NCBI GenBank assembly: GCA_965199725.1
Contig: OZ241321.1
Span: 1,116,001-1,180,000 of the forward strand
DNA: 64,000 nt
Direction of reading: 5' to 3'
Origin: G965199725 sp965199725
GTDB taxonomy: Bacteria; Pseudomonadota; Gammaproteobacteria; Nitrosococcales; Methylophagaceae
Below are positions 26,856-35,939 of this stretch, piece after piece. Below the pieces are notes generated by a model. It saw only the letters and a list, made by a program, of their open reading frames with translations, had not been told where the DNA came from and did no database searches. Each line of letters opens with the position of its first letter. Within the stretch, counting starts at the first letter, position 1. Both the position numbers and the translations under genes were made by a program.

Positions 26856-27436
26856 TATCTCTAAACACTGTCACTGAAATACTAGTGCAAGTGGGCTTGT
26901 ACCCATCTCAGTAAGTTAGTCATCTACGTCACGAGACACTGTATGATTGGCGCTCAACGTTAATTGAAGGATGATAGCAAGCACTATCACACCTGTGAAA
27001 TTTTCAACTCGGGCAAGTTAAGCGTTAGCATTGTATTGTCGTTTTACATAAGTTAGGAACTATTTGTACTACGTATTCTCACCTAGCGTGATATCGTGGT
27101 ACTGTAGTAAAACTGAGCGTGATGATTATCGCGAGTGTTTAAACAAGACCATCTTGCAGGCTTTATCTAGTCTACTTGGCAGGGTAAAATTTTCAGATCT
27201 ATTGAGAAATTACTTAGTGATCTGGACAGCTTTCTAGATTACTATAAAAATGAGCTGGGCGTACCCATTAAGGTAAAACTTGCTATGGTAAAATATTAAT
27301 GGAAGACTTCGCGTAACTGACAAACAAATCTGGAAGGAAAATTAGTTGAGAGTCTGACTTAGGCAGACGTTATCTTGAAAAATAGGTCACTATTCAGATC
27401 AACTCTGAAATACTACATTAATCTTGAGGGATTATA
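26856..27436. other. 581-bp gap with a possible decayed coding fragment
   Basis: No intact gene is visible. On the plus strand ~27188-27299 a stretch reads GKIFRSIEKLLSDLDSF then DYYKNELGVPIKVKLAMVKY-stop. Its composition looks protein-coding but it has no start and I recognise no family; another frame just before it (DDYRECLNKTILQALSSLL) may belong to the same broken gene. GTCTG-ACTTAGG-CAGAC at 27353-27369 is a short inverted repeat upstream of lldD. The rest holds nothing I can name. Confidence 0.3.
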
Positions 27437-28594
27437 ATGCGACTCAAACATTGTCATAACTTTCAGGATTTTCGCCGCTTAGCTAAACAGCGGTTGCCCG
27501 GGTCTGTTTTTCATTATATTGATGGCGCTGCTGATGATGAACTCACTCATCGCCGTAATACTCAAGCCTACGAAAATTGTGACCTAGTACCCAATGTATT
27601 GTCAGGGGTGGCCGAGATCGATATGTCAGTTGAGGTGATGGGGCAGAAGCTAAAGATGCCCATTTATTTGGCGCCAACGGCTTTGCAACGTTTGTTTCAT
27701 CACGAAGGTGAGCGTGCGGTAGCGCGTGCGGCAACCAAATATGGCACCATGTTTGGGGTATCGTCTCTGGCTACTGTCACGGTTGAGGAAATCTCCGAGA
27801 TTACCAGCACCGCCAAAATGTTTCAGTTTTATTTTCACAAGGATCATGGATTGAATGATGCGCTGCTGGAACGTGCCAGATCTGCTAAATTCAATGTGAT
27901 GGTACTGACGGTTGATACCATCACCGGTGGCAACCGTGAGCGTGATTTACGCACCGGCTTTACCTCGCCACTGAAGTTGACACCTAGTTCTTTATTGAGC
28001 TTCGCTATCCACCCGATGTGGGCGTGGAACTTCCTTACGCGGCAGAAAATAGATATGCCACATCTTTCCGGTCATGTTGTCCAAGGCACCAATCTGGCAG
28101 TGTCAGTGGGTGAATATTTTTCTACCATGCTGGATCAGTCAATGAATTGGGATGATGCCGAAAAACTTTGTGCTCAGTGGAATGGACATTTTGCACTCAA
28201 GGGCGTTATGAGTGTGCAAGATGCCAAACGTGCGGTCGATATTGGTTGTACTGGCATCATGGTTTCCAACCATGGTGGTCGACAGCTAGATGGTTCACGT
28301 GCTTCCTTTGATCAGCTGGCCGAGATTTGTGATGCTGTTGGTGACAAGATTGATGTGATTTGCGAGGGTGGTATCCAGCGCGGTACCCATGTGCTTAAAG
28401 CGTTATCAGTCGGAGCTAAAGCCTGCTCTGGTGGGCGACTATATCTTTATGCACTGGCGGCGGCAGGGCAAGCGGGCGTTGAGCGGGTGCTGGGTAACCT
28501 ACATAACGAGATTGAGCGCGATATGAAGCTGATGGGCGTTACCCGCCTTGATCAACTCAGTCGTGATAACCTGCGATTTCGCATAACACCTTAA
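27437..28594 (+). CDS. lldD: FMN-dependent L-lactate dehydrogenase / alpha-hydroxy-acid oxidase family
   Basis: 385 residues, a TIM-barrel flavoenzyme. It begins LKHCHNFQDFRRLAKQRLPG, has FHYIDGAADDELTHRRN, and the catalytic His and Arg lie in the family motif MVSNHGGRQLDGSRAS near residue 280, followed by the FMN phosphate site (ICEGGIQRGTHVLKAL; GRLYLYALAAAGQAG). It oxidises L-lactate (or a related 2-hydroxyacid) to the keto acid, passing electrons to quinone at the membrane. GAGGG precedes the ATG by 6 bases. G+C looks higher than in the flanking genes. No lactate permease or lldR lies nearby, so substrate is inferred. Confidence 0.9.
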   Translation: MRLKHCHNFQDFRRLAKQRLPGSVFHYIDGAADDELTHRRNTQAYENCDLVPNVLSGVAEIDMSVEVMGQKLKMPIYLAPTALQRLFHHEGERAVARAATKYGTMFGVSSLATVTVEEISEITSTAKMFQFYFHKDHGLNDALLERARSAKFNVMVLTVDTITGGNRERDLRTGFTSPLKLTPSSLLSFAIHPMWAWNFLTRQKIDMPHLSGHVVQGTNLAVSVGEYFSTMLDQSMNWDDAEKLCAQWNGHFALKGVMSVQDAKRAVDIGCTGIMVSNHGGRQLDGSRASFDQLAEICDAVGDKIDVICEGGIQRGTHVLKALSVGAKACSGGRLYLYALAAAGQAGVERVLGNLHNEIERDMKLMGVTRLDQLSRDNLRFRITP

Positions 28595-28751
28595 GAAGCT
28601 GACGATAACGTTAGGCTATGGCGCCTCGAATAACCATTTGATATTCGGGAGGACAGCTGTTAATTACTCCTTGAGCATGCTTGGGGTTAACACAATGGTA
28701 GAGCCATTGATGTATGAAGAAACTTAACTTAAGTAGAGTGAGGTAATTGAC

Positions 28752-29864
28752 ATGCTAATAAAAATTTTAGGACTGACTTATGTAACTAAACCGCTTAACT
28801 TGATCTTGTATATTTTGCTGTTACTCGTCGCTTGTGCAGCACCACAAACAAAAACTCCCAAAGTTTCCTCAGTTGCTGCTGAAATTGAAGAACGAAAGCA
28901 GCGTGAAATGGCAGCGGAAGCATGGATTTCAGCAGAAATGAGACTTTATAGAATAGGCTATCCAATTTTGGAAAATGGTACAGCTCTTTGTAAAGATAAG
29001 ATTCATCCTTCAATTGGCGTGATTGCATGGAATAGTTACCATTTCAGTGAAGAATGGCAGGATGTGATAAAGAATAAGTATTCAATTAATGACCTCTTGC
29101 AGTTTGTCTATGTGATCCCTGGATCTCCTGCTCATGTAGCAGGGTTAAAAAGTAAAGATGTCCCAGTTTCAATCAATAATTGGAATGTGCCTATTGGAGA
29201 AGATGCAGAAAAAGAATTTTACAAGTATCTTGCAAAAGTTCTCAAAGATGGAGAAAGAATATCAATATCTGTTCAAAGAGGTCAAGAACAAATATCCATT
29301 GATGTAGTGCCCAGAAATGTATGCAAATATGGCTTGCTTCTTAAGCGCGATGATATAAAAAATGCATATGCAGATGGTGAGCGCATCGTAGTTCATAGCG
29401 GATTGATGGACTTTTTCAAGACTGATGAAGAAGCAGCATTAGTTATATCACATGAACTTGCGCATAACGCAATGGGGCATATAGATGCAAAGAAGCAAAA
29501 TTTAACTATGGCTGGTCTTGCAGGTTTGGTTATTGATTTGGCGGCTGCATTTGCTGGCGTAAATACCGAGGGTCAATTTACAGATATAGCTGCAAGAGCT
29601 GGAGCAGCAGCATACTCAGCTGAGTTTGAACAGGAGGCAGACTATGTTGGTCTATATTTCATGGCATTGGCAGGTTACGAAATTGATAATGCAGCCAATT
29701 TCTGGAGAAGGATGGCTATTCAGAATCCGGAAAGCATTACAATGAAAACATCACATCCAACAACACCAGAACGGTTTTTGGCTATAGAACACGCGGTTGA
29801 TGAGATAAAAAACAAAAAGCAAGCAGGATTGCCGCTAGAGCCTAGTTACAAAGAAAATGAATAA
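28752..29864 (+). CDS. M48-family metallopeptidase lipoprotein with a PDZ-like domain
   Basis: 370 residues. The N-terminal membrane stretch ends in a lipobox-like LLLLVACAAP, so the mature protein is probably a lipoprotein (Cys at about residue 28). A PDZ-like domain spans about residues 115-195 (VIPGSPAHVAGLKSKDVPVS ... SVQRGQEQISIDVVP). The M48 zinc motif HExxH is in AALVISHELAHNAMGH near residue 230, and the third ligand Glu is in FEQEADYVGLYFMALAGYE. Family members such as BepA and LoiP act in envelope quality control. It is a single gene with 157 bp upstream containing no recognised site. Confidence 0.9.
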   Translation: MLIKILGLTYVTKPLNLILYILLLLVACAAPQTKTPKVSSVAAEIEERKQREMAAEAWISAEMRLYRIGYPILENGTALCKDKIHPSIGVIAWNSYHFSEEWQDVIKNKYSINDLLQFVYVIPGSPAHVAGLKSKDVPVSINNWNVPIGEDAEKEFYKYLAKVLKDGERISISVQRGQEQISIDVVPRNVCKYGLLLKRDDIKNAYADGERIVVHSGLMDFFKTDEEAALVISHELAHNAMGHIDAKKQNLTMAGLAGLVIDLAAAFAGVNTEGQFTDIAARAGAAAYSAEFEQEADYVGLYFMALAGYEIDNAANFWRRMAIQNPESITMKTSHPTTPERFLAIEHAVDEIKNKKQAGLPLEPSYKENE

Positions 29865-30032
29865 GATTTAACGTACCTCCAAGGATAGATACGTGTTTGG
29901 GTTTAATTTCAAGGGCTATGGCGCCAATTATCAGCTTGGCTCATGATATTAAAATTAAGAAAACCGGTATCTGAATATGTCAGTAAGATGGAATAAAATT
30001 GATCCTCTCTCCAAAAAGGACATAAGGAACAA

Positions 30033-30776
30033 TCATCTATTAGCTGCATAATGAGCCAGCCCTTCAAGTACCAGATCGGGATAATGAGCTACGGGCGCTG
30101 ATAGTAAAGGTGTCAGTTTATCTGCATCACCACCAGTGATCATAAAGTCAATATCATCATTGAGCTGCTTATTTATATCTGTCACTACATGCTTAAGGCA
30201 TGATAATGCTGTATACAGGGCGCCTGAGGCAGCAGCCCTTTGGGTGTCAAAACTAAGCATTGTCAAGGTGCTATCATTGCTGATATTGGCAATACCGCTA
30301 GTTTTGCTGACTAATGATTCACGCATCAATGATAGCCCTGGCACAATCATACCACCCTGATGTACGCCATCTTTGGTGATAACGTCAATCGTTATCGCCG
30401 TGCCACAATCAATAACACAAACAGCCCGCTTGCTGTGCTGCCTAGCAGCAATCAGTGCCAGCCAGCGGTCACTGCCTAATAATGACGGTTGTAAATAACC
30501 GTTAGTGATCCCGAAGTTCTCAGCTTCACTGACAATAAAAACAGGGGTAATATGCTTTGTTTTCTGTGCCCAATTGCTCAGATGCTCTGCCTGTTCACTG
30601 CTCGCTACATTAGATACATAGATAGCGCTGATATTATTTAGTGTACGCCAATTATTATCAATAATGCTACTCACTGATGCTTTATTGTAAGCAAATGCAC
30701 GGCTTTTTGTCAATGATGCAATAAGTAGTGCCCATTTGATCCTGCTGTTGCCAATATCAATTAGTAATTTCATCAT
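30033..30776 (-). CDS. coaX: Type III pantothenate kinase
   Basis: 247 residues, ASKHA-fold kinase. It opens MKLLIDIGNSRIKWALL (the DxGNxxxK phosphate-1 motif), has GSDRWLALIAA near residue 100 and the second nucleotide motif VCVIDCGTAITIDVI near residue 122, then GGMIVPGL. It phosphorylates pantothenate, the first step of CoA synthesis, and is insensitive to CoA feedback in characterised members. It overlaps birA by 4 bp, the standard birA-coaX pair. The first codons MMK offer two ATG choices one codon apart. Confidence 0.95.
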   Translation of the reverse strand: MMKLLIDIGNSRIKWALLIASLTKSRAFAYNKASVSSIIDNNWRTLNNISAIYVSNVASSEQAEHLSNWAQKTKHITPVFIVSEAENFGITNGYLQPSLLGSDRWLALIAARQHSKRAVCVIDCGTAITIDVITKDGVHQGGMIVPGLSLMRESLVSKTSGIANISNDSTLTMLSFDTQRAAASGALYTALSCLKHVVTDINKQLNDDIDFMITGGDADKLTPLLSAPVAHYPDLVLEGLAHYAANR

Positions 30777-31582
30777 GTAAGCCTGATGCTGACGTGGCTG
30801 TTGGACAAGGTGTGTAATTGATTATTATAGCGATAATATAGCTCGCCCTTTTCATTGATACCACAGGCAACAGCGTTAATATGTTCATTGCCGTGGGTTA
30901 AGGTAATGGCCTGATCTTTGAGCGCATCGTATCGCTGCCATTGGCTCATAAAATGAGCTAACCCATGCTGCTGAAACTGTTCTAATGTTGTGATCAGTTT
31001 TTGAATGATCTGCCCTGCTAGCTGATTGCGGCAGGGCACTTTAACACCAAGTTGTTTAAGGCTGGTTGTTGGTTGCCGGATTTGCTCTTGGGTGGCAACA
31101 GGTAATGCAATATTAATGCCAATGCCTATTACCGCATTTAACTCTCTGCCAAAACGGGTTTCTACTAAAATGCCGGCTAGTTTTTGCCGTTTATGCAAGA
31201 TGTCATTCGGCCATTTGATCTGTAAATCCTGCACGCCTTGATATTCAAGGGTATCTATCACGCTGGTACCAATAGCAATACTAAGGCCATATGTGGTAAT
31301 TTTAGCAGCAAAGGGCCAGAAAATGGATAAATACAGATTACCTGATGGCGGTGAATGCCAATGATTGCCCTGTCGCCCACGACCAGATGTTTGCATTTCA
31401 CTTAGAGCTACGGCAGGGTTAGTGTGCCCTTGATCTAATCGTCGCCAGAGCGCATCATTGGTTGAGGTGATAGTATCATGGAGCAGAATATCACCCAGCT
31501 TATTACGCGCAGACGGCGCTATAGCTGACTGGATAGCTGCAAGCGAAAGCGCTTCAGGATGTTGTGCAGTTAAAGTAGTCAT
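30773..31582 (-). CDS. birA: Biotin-[acetyl-CoA-carboxylase] ligase lacking the DNA-binding domain
   Basis: 269 residues. The biotinoyl-adenylate site is SGRGRQGNHWHSPPSGNLYLS (GRGRxG near residue 68), with IKWPNDILHKRQKLAGILVE (catalytic Lys region) downstream and a C-terminal SH3-like domain. Only about 40 residues precede the catalytic domain. E. coli BirA has an extra winged helix there, so this is a monofunctional ligase that should not repress bio genes. Its product biotinylates AccB for the same carboxylase that needs AccA (41997). It overlaps coaX by 4 bp. Confidence 0.95.
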   Translation of the reverse strand: MTTLTAQHPEALSLAAIQSAIAPSARNKLGDILLHDTITSTNDALWRRLDQGHTNPAVALSEMQTSGRGRQGNHWHSPPSGNLYLSIFWPFAAKITTYGLSIAIGTSVIDTLEYQGVQDLQIKWPNDILHKRQKLAGILVETRFGRELNAVIGIGINIALPVATQEQIRQPTTSLKQLGVKVPCRNQLAGQIIQKLITTLEQFQQHGLAHFMSQWQRYDALKDQAITLTHGNEHINAVACGINEKGELYYRYNNQLHTLSNSHVSIRLT

Positions 31583-31642
31583 CAGATTATGCTGCCAATG
31601 TTGATAGCTATAGCGCTTGTAGCGCTTTAATAAAAGTTAATA

Positions 31643-32029
31643 TTATAATTGTAAGTCATGGGCAGATTTATCATTTTGCTCTTTTTTGCCTGTTTTAGCA
31701 TTGAGGCGGATAAATATGACTGCGCTGATGAACACTATAAGACTCAATACTATTTCCAAAACAGCATACGGGTTAATATCTGGCGCACTATATAATTCGC
31801 CAATACCGTGGGTGAAGTAAAACAGCATTAAAAATGTTGTCCACGCATAGGTGTAGGCCAAACCATGCAATAGTCCCTTAAGCGGAAACAGTAAAGGCAC
31901 CAGTGCTATGATTAACCATGCTGCTGTGGGGTAGGTGTCACTATGATCTGCTAGAGTTATCCAGCACACCATGTTAATCATTAAAGCAAAGAAAGCGAAT
32001 AAAGCTAAGTGTTTAAACAGACCCGCCAT
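31643..32029 (-). CDS. DUF2069 membrane protein
   Basis: 128 residues with four predicted membrane helices (for example HLALFAFFALMINMVCWI and AWLIIALVPLLFPLKGLLHG) and short loops; the family motif FLPLKGLLxGxxYTYAWTTFLMLFYF is recognisable. Function unknown in the literature I know; it commonly sits next to wrbA. I chose the ATG at 32029, which overlaps the wrbA stop (TGATG), over an upstream frame extension within wrbA. The pair is clearly coupled. Confidence 0.88.
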   Translation of the reverse strand: MAGLFKHLALFAFFALMINMVCWITLADHSDTYPTAAWLIIALVPLLFPLKGLLHGLAYTYAWTTFLMLFYFTHGIGELYSAPDINPYAVLEIVLSLIVFISAVIFIRLNAKTGKKEQNDKSAHDLQL

Positions 32030-32619
32030 CAATTTAATGCTTTGGCTGCTTTGGCGATGCGTTGTCCGAGGGCACGGCATAGCTGTGCCTCGCCATCGCT
32101 TAACATACGATCATTATTGCTGCCTGCTAAATGACTGGCACCATAAGGTGTACCGCCATCAGTAGTGGTCATCATATAAGATTCACTATATGGTAGTCCC
32201 ATCAATAACATGCCATGGTGCAGTAATGGCAACATCATAGACAGCAAGGTTGACTCCTGCCCGCCATGCATGCTGCCCGTTGTCGTAAATACCCCTGCTG
32301 GTTTGCCAATTAATGCACCAGACAGCCATACATCGCTGGTATTATCAATGAAATACTTTAACGGGGCGGCCATATTGCCAAAGCGTGTTGGGCTACCTAA
32401 GACGAGGGCAGCACAATGTTTCAAATCGTCATTCGTTGCATAGAGATGACCTTGCATTGGCACAGTATCCGCAATTTTTTCATTCACTTTAGAGATAGTT
32501 GGCACGGTTCTGATCATGGCTGTGCAACCATCAACGCTTTCAATGCCTCTGGCAATGTATTGAGCCATGTTAAGTACATGACCTGTTCGACTGTAATATA
32601 AAACTAGAATATTAAGCAT
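32029..32619 (-). CDS. wrbA: NAD(P)H:quinone oxidoreductase WrbA (flavodoxin-like)
   Basis: 196 residues. The FMN phosphate loop is LVLYYSRTGHVLNMAQYIARG at the N-terminus; GSPTRFGNMAAPLKYFID and GVFTTTGSMHGGQESTLLSM are the WrbA signatures. The tetrameric enzyme makes two-electron reductions of quinones, limiting redox cycling. It leads the wrbA-DUF2069 pair. A perfect palindromic Fur-type box lies ~65 bp upstream of its start (32684-32698), suggesting iron control (inference). Confidence 0.94.
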   Translation of the reverse strand: MLNILVLYYSRTGHVLNMAQYIARGIESVDGCTAMIRTVPTISKVNEKIADTVPMQGHLYATNDDLKHCAALVLGSPTRFGNMAAPLKYFIDNTSDVWLSGALIGKPAGVFTTTGSMHGGQESTLLSMMLPLLHHGMLLMGLPYSESYMMTTTDGGTPYGASHLAGSNNDRMLSDGEAQLCRALGQRIAKAAKALN

Positions 32620-32683
32620 TACAGCAATAGCGACCGCTGCTTTGGTCTGGGAAGGTGCATTACAGTCTGGGCTTTATAAAAAG

Positions 32684-32698
32684 TGATAATGATTATCA
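32684..32698. promoter_or_regulatory. Fur-type box upstream of wrbA
   Basis: TGATAATGATTATCA is a perfect 7-1-7 palindrome that matches the Fur consensus TGATAATNATTATCA at every specified base. It overlaps the lapB stop codon and sits ~65 bp before the wrbA ATG on the minus strand, a sensible operator position for wrbA-DUF2069. Confidence 0.65.
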
Positions 32699-33853
32699 TG
32701 GTGTATTTGCAGAATAGCCTATTTCTGTTGGTCTGATAGTGCTCCATTGCTTGCAGCCCGGACACTGCCAATGCAGTATTTTTCCTGAAAAACCGCACTG
32801 TCCACAGGTATAGCGTTTTTTTTGCTGTAGTAAAGTGTGAATGATGTTCTTAATGAGTGGCACTGGAACAGAATCAGACTGTTCTCCCAGATCAATCAGG
32901 TTGTGTAGTCCTTCAGCAGAAGGATGGCTATGCAACTCCTGATGCAAGTAGTCTTGGGCAGCTTTACTACCATATTGTAGCTGAATAACATGAGTCAGCA
33001 TGAGGCGCACACTGGTCATCATTGGGTGACGATCAAGGGTAGCAGTTAGCCAATCGTTAAAGGCTGGCAGGTCACCTATCTTTTGATAACACTCAAGCAG
33101 ATTGGGCAATATTTCGGGAATGTACTGGGTGTTTTGCCTCTCAACTTGCAGTAGTGATTTTAGTGCCTGATTAAAATGACCAGCATGAATATATATGCTG
33201 GCCTCCAGTAGCGTTGCTCGGATACAGTTTTGATCGTACCTACCCACTCTTTTTAGCAGTTTCTCCGCATTTTCAGGCGATGATGCTAATTGTTGTTCAG
33301 CAATCTCGCAGTGAAATTGCGCGATCATTGGTCCAATATTATCTCCACTTTGTGTTTGCAGTTTTTCAGCAATATAAATGGCTTTTTGCCATTTTTTTTC
33401 TTGCTGATAGATGCGCAGTAGTTGCTTATATGCTTCAACCGGTGTCGCTGGTCTGGACAAGAGCTCAAGGAAAAACTGTTCTGCACGGTCTAGTACACCT
33501 GCGCTCATATAGTCAAGACCTAAACCAACTAATGCCTGATTGTGCTGGGCATTGTCAAGAGAAGACATGGCAATGAGGTTTTGATGAATGCGGATAGCAC
33601 GCTCAGTCTCGCCACGGCGACGAAATAAATTGGCTAGTGCCATGTGGGTTTCTACAGTTTCACTATTTACTTCCAGCAAGCGGATAAAAATATCAATCGC
33701 TTTATCTGGTTGTTCTTCAAGTAAATAGTTCAGCCCTTTGAAGTATTCAGGGCTGATGGCTGTATTGTTATTATATCGCTTCTTATAATGGTTGCGTGCT
33801 GCTACCCAGCCTGAAAAGGCGGCAAAGGGAAGAAGTAGCACTAACCATTCCAT
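32696..33853 (-). CDS. lapB: Lipopolysaccharide assembly protein LapB (YciM)
   Basis: 385 residues. One N-terminal membrane helix (MEWLVLLLPFAAFSGWVAA), about nine TPR units in the middle (for example ALANLFRRRGETERAIRIHQ), and a C-terminal rubredoxin-like metal site with CGQCGFSG and CPGCKQW (about residues 353-375). LapB recruits FtsH to degrade LpxC, balancing LPS and phospholipid synthesis at the inner membrane. It follows lapA by 5 bp. Length and layout match E. coli LapB. Confidence 0.96.
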   Translation of the reverse strand: MEWLVLLLPFAAFSGWVAARNHYKKRYNNNTAISPEYFKGLNYLLEEQPDKAIDIFIRLLEVNSETVETHMALANLFRRRGETERAIRIHQNLIAMSSLDNAQHNQALVGLGLDYMSAGVLDRAEQFFLELLSRPATPVEAYKQLLRIYQQEKKWQKAIYIAEKLQTQSGDNIGPMIAQFHCEIAEQQLASSPENAEKLLKRVGRYDQNCIRATLLEASIYIHAGHFNQALKSLLQVERQNTQYIPEILPNLLECYQKIGDLPAFNDWLTATLDRHPMMTSVRLMLTHVIQLQYGSKAAQDYLHQELHSHPSAEGLHNLIDLGEQSDSVPVPLIKNIIHTLLQQKKRYTCGQCGFSGKILHWQCPGCKQWSTIRPTEIGYSANTP

Positions 33854-33858
33854 AAGAT

Positions 33859-34170
33859 TTAAGTTTTATTGATTATCTTTGGCAGGCAACGGCTGGCTTG
33901 GGCTTGTAGATCGTTGATTTGTTGCCCATATAATACCAGTTTCTTGTTAAGACGCCTGTTGACATAACGTAATCGCAGACCACCTACATACATGGCAATA
34001 GTACCCACCATGACCCCGGTTGCTAATGAGAAAATCAGTGCAACCGCAAGCGGTAGAGTAATTGAGCCTGAATAATAATTAATGGAAACAGGTTCAATGT
34101 TGATAGCGGAAAACGCCACACCAGCAACAAAAATAATCACAAAACCAGTGATGGCAATGACTTTACGCAT
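33859..34170 (-). CDS. lapA: LapA-domain inner-membrane protein
   Basis: 103 residues with two membrane helices: VIAITGFVIIFVAGVAFSA and LPLAVALIFSLATGVMVGTI, separated by NIEPVSINYYSG, the family's conserved linker (xxPVxxNYY). A short basic cytoplasmic tail follows. LapA is the small partner of LapB in LPS regulation. The two genes form an operon with 5 bp between them. Confidence 0.93.
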   Translation of the reverse strand: MRKVIAITGFVIIFVAGVAFSAINIEPVSINYYSGSITLPLAVALIFSLATGVMVGTIAMYVGGLRLRYVNRRLNKKLVLYGQQINDLQAQASRCLPKIINKT

Positions 34171-34401
34171 GATAATCCCCTCAGTATGGATAATATAATC
34201 ATACGTGAATTATAGATATCAGTACAGCAGGAGACCCGCTGCGTCTAGTCAATACAAGCTGATTTAGTGATAAATAAAGCCCTATAATGATGTTGTTTCA
34301 TCCATCGAAAATAAAGTGTCTGACAAAATGTTCCAACGAAGATGGCTAACCCTGTATTATAAGCTAATCCAGTATAGTTTCTACATTAATAAATATTTTG
34401 T

Positions 34402-34884
34402 GTGAACGTGATTGTTGATATTTCAATTTCTGATCAATCTTGCTGTCTTGTAGATGGTAGCAAACAGCTATTTACATCTGCGGTATCAACCGCATTAAAC
34501 GGAACAGGTGAGCAAAAAGGCAGCGGTTGCACTCCCCGTGGTTTACATGTTATCAGAGCATGTATTGGCGCAACCCAACCTGAAAATACGGTTTTTGTTA
34601 GCAGGCGACCTACAGGTGAAATATACACCCCTTCACTTGGGCTAAAGTTTCCCCAGCGTGATTGGGTACTGACACGCATTTTATGGCTTAGCGGCTTAGA
34701 ATTGGGTAAAAACCGTTTGGCAAATGTTGATACAATGCAACGCTATATTTACATACATGGTTGCCCGGATAGTTCACCAATGGGCAAGCCGTTATCCCAT
34801 GGCTGTATTCGATTACATAGTAAAGATATACTGACTTTGTTTGGCTTGGTTGAAGCCGGCACAAAAGTGATCATTCGTGAATGA
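34402..34884 (+). CDS. YkuD-domain protein without signal peptide (probable cytosolic L,D-carboxypeptidase)
   Basis: 160 residues starting at GTG (an alternative GTG lies two codons on). Nearly the whole protein is a YkuD domain with the catalytic motif HGCPDSSPMGKPLSHGCIRL (about residues 116-135; the nucleophile is the Cys of SHGCIR). No signal peptide or membrane helix is present, unlike periplasmic L,D-transpeptidases. It is 8 bp before nagZ, a cytosolic peptidoglycan-recycling enzyme. Cytosolic YkuD enzymes in Acinetobacter (ElsL) and Vibrio work as L,D-carboxypeptidases in recycling; I infer the same role here. Confidence 0.88.
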   Translation: MNVIVDISISDQSCCLVDGSKQLFTSAVSTALNGTGEQKGSGCTPRGLHVIRACIGATQPENTVFVSRRPTGEIYTPSLGLKFPQRDWVLTRILWLSGLELGKNRLANVDTMQRYIYIHGCPDSSPMGKPLSHGCIRLHSKDILTLFGLVEAGTKVIIRE

Positions 34885-34892
34885 GGTGATAA

Positions 34893-35924
34893 TTGATGGC
34901 ATTAGGCCCATTAATGATTGATGTAGCTGGTCTTACTTTAACTGAAGAAGAGCGTGATGTCTTACAGCATCCCCTAGTAGGCGGGGTGATTTTATTTAGT
35001 CGTAACTATGTATCACCAGATCAGCTTTCATCACTGGTTACCAGTATTAGGACACTACGGGATCCGCATCTGCTTGTTGCTGTTGATCATGAAGGTGGAC
35101 GTGTTCAGCGCTTCAAGCAAGGGTTTACGCATCTGCCGCCAGTTGCTGCTTTTGGCAAGCATTATCATATGCTACCTGAAAAAACACGGCAGGATGTTGA
35201 ATTGGCTGGCTGGCTGATGGCTGCTGAATTAGATACATTGGGAGTAGATTTTAGCTTTGCACCAGTATTGGATCTTGATTATGGCATCAGCGAGATTATT
35301 GGTGACAGATCATTTCATCGTGATCCACATGTGGTGGCTGATTTAGCGCGTGTTTATACTCATGGCATGAAACGTGCAGGGATGCCGGCTGTTGGTAAGC
35401 ATTTTCCCGGTCATGGCGCAGTGGCGGTTGATTCACATGCGAGTTTGCCTGTTGATTTGCGTGATTTTCCAACAATATGGCAGACTGATATGTTACCTTT
35501 TAATTGTTTGTGCCAGACAGGATTGGCAGGTGTGATGCCAGCACATATTGTTTATCAGCAAAGTGATAATCTGCCAGCAGGCTTTTCACCATTTTGGCTT
35601 AAAAGTATATTAAGGGATAAAATGGGATTTCAGGGAGCTATCTTAAGCGATGATTTAAACATGCAAGGTGCGGCAGTTATTGGTGGTAGCGCTGAACGTG
35701 TTCGTGCTGCGCTGTCTGCCGGTTGTGATATGGTATTGCTATGCAATAATCGTCAGGGCGTTATAGAAGTCATTGACAGACTAAAATACACACATACCCC
35801 TGCCAGCCGTATGCGTTTGACTGGTTTATATGGTAGCAGCATAATGGATCATGATGCGTTACTTGCCAGCCAAATATGGCAGGAGGCAAAAGAGGCGGTG
35901 ACCAGTTATGTTACCGATCTTTAA
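34893..35924 (+). CDS. nagZ: Beta-N-acetylhexosaminidase NagZ
   Basis: 343 residues, glycoside hydrolase family 3. Motifs: HPLVGGVILFSRNYVSPDQL near residue 27, AVDHEGGRVQRF near 65, and the catalytic loop GKHFPGHGAVAVDSH near 170 with its His-Asp pair; the nucleophile Asp is in GAILSDDLNMQGA near 250. NagZ removes GlcNAc from anhydro-muropeptides in the cytosol. GAGG lies eight bases before the ATG. It follows the YkuD gene by 8 bp and precedes the MscS gene by 15 bp. Confidence 0.96.
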   Translation: MMALGPLMIDVAGLTLTEEERDVLQHPLVGGVILFSRNYVSPDQLSSLVTSIRTLRDPHLLVAVDHEGGRVQRFKQGFTHLPPVAAFGKHYHMLPEKTRQDVELAGWLMAAELDTLGVDFSFAPVLDLDYGISEIIGDRSFHRDPHVVADLARVYTHGMKRAGMPAVGKHFPGHGAVAVDSHASLPVDLRDFPTIWQTDMLPFNCLCQTGLAGVMPAHIVYQQSDNLPAGFSPFWLKSILRDKMGFQGAILSDDLNMQGAAVIGGSAERVRAALSAGCDMVLLCNNRQGVIEVIDRLKYTHTPASRMRLTGLYGSSIMDHDALLASQIWQEAKEAVTSYVTDL

Positions 35925-35939
35925 GTCGGAGTGTCTTAA

